Positions 61,531-64,000 of a stretch of 64,000 nt of DNA are shown piece after piece (positions within the stretch are counted from its first letter, which is position 1; each line of letters begins with the position of its first letter). Source of the stretch: Labilithrix sp. (GTDB lineage Bacteria; Myxococcota_A; Polyangia; Polyangiales; Polyangiaceae); contig JAHBWA010000003.1 of assembly GCA_019637195.1 (NCBI GenBank), positions 62,001-126,000 on the forward strand. The letters run 5' to 3'. A program made the position numbers and the translations under genes. Below the pieces are notes generated by a model. It ran no database searches, was not told the DNA's origin, and worked only from the letters and a program-made list of their open reading frames with translations.

Positions 61531-62907
61531 CTAGATCGACTCGAAATAGCGCCGGAGCTCCCAGTCCGTCACGGCCCGGTCGAACTGGCGGACCTCCCAG
61601 TCGCGCGTACGGACGTAGTGGTCGACGAACGCCTCGCCGAGGACCGCGCGGGCGCGCTGGCTCGCGGCGAGCGCCGTCGTGGCCTCCCGGAGGGTCCGCG
61701 GAAGCCCCGGCAGAGAGTCCCCGGAGGACGCGTCCCCGCTCGCGGCGGGGGGCGGCTCGACCTCGTGGTCGATCCCCCAGAGCCCCGACGCGAGGCACGC
61801 CGCCATCGCGACGTACGGGTTGATGTCCGCCGCGGTCTGCCGGTACTCGACGCGCATAGAGCTCGGGCCGCCCGGGATCACGCGGATCGCGCAGGTGCGG
61901 TTCTCGACGCCCCACGACGCCGTCAGCGGCGCCCACACGCCCGGGACGTAGCGCTTGTACGCGTTGACGGTCGGCGAATAGAGCGCCGTCAGCTCGGACA
62001 TGAGCTCGAGCTGACCCCCGACGAAGTGGCGCCCCTTCGTCGAGAGCTTGCCCTCCGCGTGGGCATCGAAGAACACGTTGCGCGGCGCCGCGCCGGGCTG
62101 CGCCACGCTCCAGAGCGACTGATGCAGGTGGCCGCTCGAGCCCGGCATGTCGTGGCTCCACTTCGCCATGAACGTCACCGCGAGGCCGTGACGAGCGGCG
62201 AGGCTCTTCATCTGCGTCTTGAAGAGGGCCGCCTTGTCGGCGGCGCGGAGGGCCTCGTCGTAGCGGATCGCGACCTCGTAGACGCCCGGCCCGGTCTCGG
62301 TGTGGAGCGCCTCGAGGTCGATGTCGAACGCCGACATCTCGTCGAGGATCGCGTGGCAAAAGGCGCGGTTCTGCTCCTCGCGCAGCCACGAGTAGCCGAA
62401 CATCCCGGGAGAGAGCGGCGTGAGGTCGCGGAAGCCCTTCTGGTGGAGCGACTCGACGTTCTCCTTGAAGACCCAGAACTCGAGCTCCGCGCCGAACGTC
62501 GCCTGGTAGCCCTTCTTCGCGGCGTCGGCGAGGACGCGCTTCAAGAGCGAGCGGGGGCACGCGGGGTGCCCGCGGAAGCCGCTCCCGTCCTTCTCGACGA
62601 AGTCTACGAGGAACGCAGCCGTGTCCGGCTCGGCCGGTAGGACGCGGAACGTGTCGAGATCGATGATCGCGTGGGCGTCGGGGTAGCCCGAGTGCCAGCC
62701 GGTGACCTTGGCGTTGTCGTAGAGGACGTCGGCGATGTCCCAGCCGAAGATGACGTCACAGAAGCCGAAGCCGGGCTCGGCGACGCTCCAGAACTTCTCG
62801 AGCGAGACGTACTTGCCGCGCAAGACGCCGTCGACGTCGAAGCCCCCCACCTTGACCTTCTTGATCTTCCGCTCGTCGAACTTCTGCTTGAGGGTCGCGA
62901 GATCCAT
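61531..62907 (-). CDS. Glutamine-synthetase-like enzyme (GlnT/PuuA-like)
   Basis: 458 residues. The beta-grasp N-terminus has KVGGFDVDGVLRGKYV; the catalytic part has GAELEFWVF, TETGPGVYEVAIRY, SHDMPGSSGHLHQS and ENRTCAIRVIPGG. These carry the metal-binding Glu/His and the phosphate-binding Arg. The N-terminal pattern and the lack of the adenylylation-site motif of GlnA point to the class of gamma-glutamyl ligases that act on amines or polyamines rather than ammonia assimilation. The neighbouring alcohol dehydrogenase would fit amine catabolism, as inference. Confidence 0.88.
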   Translation of the reverse strand: MDLATLKQKFDERKIKKVKVGGFDVDGVLRGKYVSLEKFWSVAEPGFGFCDVIFGWDIADVLYDNAKVTGWHSGYPDAHAIIDLDTFRVLPAEPDTAAFLVDFVEKDGSGFRGHPACPRSLLKRVLADAAKKGYQATFGAELEFWVFKENVESLHQKGFRDLTPLSPGMFGYSWLREEQNRAFCHAILDEMSAFDIDLEALHTETGPGVYEVAIRYDEALRAADKAALFKTQMKSLAARHGLAVTFMAKWSHDMPGSSGHLHQSLWSVAQPGAAPRNVFFDAHAEGKLSTKGRHFVGGQLELMSELTALYSPTVNAYKRYVPGVWAPLTASWGVENRTCAIRVIPGGPSSMRVEYRQTAADINPYVAMAACLASGLWGIDHEVEPPPAASGDASSGDSLPGLPRTLREATTALAASQRARAVLGEAFVDHYVRTRDWEVRQFDRAVTDWELRRYFESI

Positions 62908-62988
62908 GGCTGGAAACGCTACAGCGCCGCGCCGAACGCGTCATCCAGACTATCGCCCGGGCGCGGTTGGCCGTCGAGGAGAGGGCGA

Positions 62989-64000
62989 TCAGTGGCGCTC
63001 GAAGGCGGCGACGAGCTCGGCGCAGATCAGGATGACGATCGTGAGCTCGAGGATCTGGGCGCGCGACACCTCGACCTCCCCCTTGAGCAGCTCGTAGGCG
63101 CGACCGACCAGCCCGAGCTTCGTCTCGACGCTCTCGCGCCAGTGCGGCACGCGGAAGCGATTGATCGCCGCGAGGTAGACGCGCGCGAGGTAGACGTCGC
63201 CGACCGACTTGATCGCGTTGTCGACGCGCTCGGTGAACTCCGTAAGCTCCATGAAGCTCCGGAGGACCTGGCGCGTGAGCGCGCCGAACGGGCTCCTGAG
63301 GATGCGCGGCGCGCGCCCGACGAGCTCGTAGACGCGCGCGAGCTCGCGATCGAGCAGGCCGTCGTAGTACCGGAACTCGAGGAGCTGACAGGTGGCGAGC
63401 TCGAGGACGTGCGGGACGACGCGCGAGCCGCTCGGCTCGACGACGAGCGCGCTGTTCCAGTCGATGAGGACGAGATCGTCCGTGAGGTAGGAGAACCCGT
63501 TGCGGAGCACGTCCTGGCGCGTGGCCACGCTGAGCGGCTTGTCGCTGGTCTCGCCGAGGAGCAGCTTGGCGACGGCCTCCGAGTCGACGAGCGCGTCGAC
63601 GCCCGCGCCGGCGAGCTCTTCGACGAAGACGATCGTGTAGCTCTCGGTCTCGTGCCACCCGTGAGGTCGCTCGATGCTGGTCGCGAGCTCGCGGACGATC
63701 TCCTCGAGGTGCTGCGCGCCGCGAGCGTCGAGCGCGGCCGAGTCGTAGATGGCCCCGCAGAGCGGCGCGAGCGACGCGAGCGGCGTGCCCGGCTCGAGCC
63801 GGATCTCGTAGAGGACGGAGACGACCCCGAAATGGAAGATGCGCGCCGACACGCGCGCCTCGAGGGGGCGGTCGATCCCCGGGATGACGAGCTCGCACGA
63901 CGCGAGCGAGATCTCCACCGCGGGGACCGCGATCACGAGCCCCTCGGCGAGCGGTCCGCCGAGCTCGACGCGCTTGGCCGACGGGACGATCCGCTCGGCG
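62989..64000 (-). CDS. RMD1/YagE (DUF155)-like protein, 5' end outside window
   Basis: At least 337 residues; the frame is still open at base 64000, so the start lies beyond the edge. A GTG at 63936 is internal, because the preceding codons (VPSAKRVELGGPLAEGL) read as normal protein. FLTD/YLTDDLVLIDWNSALVV and a long helical C-terminus with LVGRAYELLKGEVEVSRAQ then a hydrophobic ELTIVILICAELV match the RMD1/YagE family, whose C-terminal helix sits in a membrane. The function of bacterial members is unknown. It is the first of the minus-strand genes seen here. Confidence 0.75.
   Translation of the reverse strand, partial: AERIVPSAKRVELGGPLAEGLVIAVPAVEISLASCELVIPGIDRPLEARVSARIFHFGVVSVLYEIRLEPGTPLASLAPLCGAIYDSAALDARGAQHLEEIVRELATSIERPHGWHETESYTIVFVEELAGAGVDALVDSEAVAKLLLGETSDKPLSVATRQDVLRNGFSYLTDDLVLIDWNSALVVEPSGSRVVPHVLELATCQLLEFRYYDGLLDRELARVYELVGRAPRILRSPFGALTRQVLRSFMELTEFTERVDNAIKSVGDVYLARVYLAAINRFRVPHWRESVETKLGLVGRAYELLKGEVEVSRAQILELTIVILICAELVAAFERH

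Overview
The window looks like chromosome of a high-GC deltaproteobacterial-type bacterium, most likely a myxobacterium (Myxococcota, Polyangiales-like). This is inferred from gene content: a giant TPR protein, an AgmX/PglI-type TonB-like protein, an NtrC-type sigma54 response regulator, SUMF1 and TSP3-repeat lipoproteins and large RHS proteins. No rRNA, tRNA or CRISPR array was seen.

Layout. (1) 1-5310: the 5' part of a TPR protein of more than 1,770 residues on the minus strand. It was found by reading the one minus-strand frame that stays open to the window edge. (2) 6050-16876: a secreted lipoprotein made of four ~382-residue beta-helix/TSP3 units, then a full-length RHS lipoprotein with a C39-peptidase-like N-terminal domain, then a small overlapping immunity-type gene. 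(3) 16899-28573: an AAA ATPase, then an integrative element with a serine recombinase, HTH regulators, a primase-like protein, a RepA-like helicase, a CHC2 primase-helicase and a terminal tyrosine integrase. It abuts RHS sequence on its right. (4) 28574-33880: two 5'-truncated orphan RHS cassettes, each followed by a small candidate immunity gene, plus a third immunity-like paralogue and scraps of a second integrative element. (5) 29780-40146: nested IS66 elements. IS66-A (34069-36507) is intact with an exact 8-bp target duplication. IS66-B (36516-40072) has a frameshifted tnpC and appears to carry a SEC-C protein gene between its inverted repeats. (6) 40258-50422: AgmX/PglI protein, PQQ-dehydrogenase/diheme lipoprotein, AlgX-like protein, SUMF1 lipoprotein with a sigma54 regulator, and a GT-C membrane protein. 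(7) 50530-64000: a lone Uma2 gene and a minus-strand cluster: three GT-C-like membrane proteins in the window overall, two extended-SDR enzymes, a GMC oxidoreductase, a flippase-like membrane protein fused to a possible GMC accessory domain, an iron alcohol dehydrogenase, a glutamine-synthetase-like enzyme and an RMD1/YagE protein that runs off the right edge.

The main story is region 2-4, an RHS tip-switching array. One expressed RHS gene carries a short cysteine-rich tip. Two silent cassettes carry alternative tips. About 1 kb of near-identical core DNA is available for recombination. All three tips, though different in sequence, share a twin C-x3-C motif that I do not recognise from a named toxin family. 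The array has been split by the integrative element and by IS66 insertions. Domain assignments are from reading translated sequence; no searches were run.
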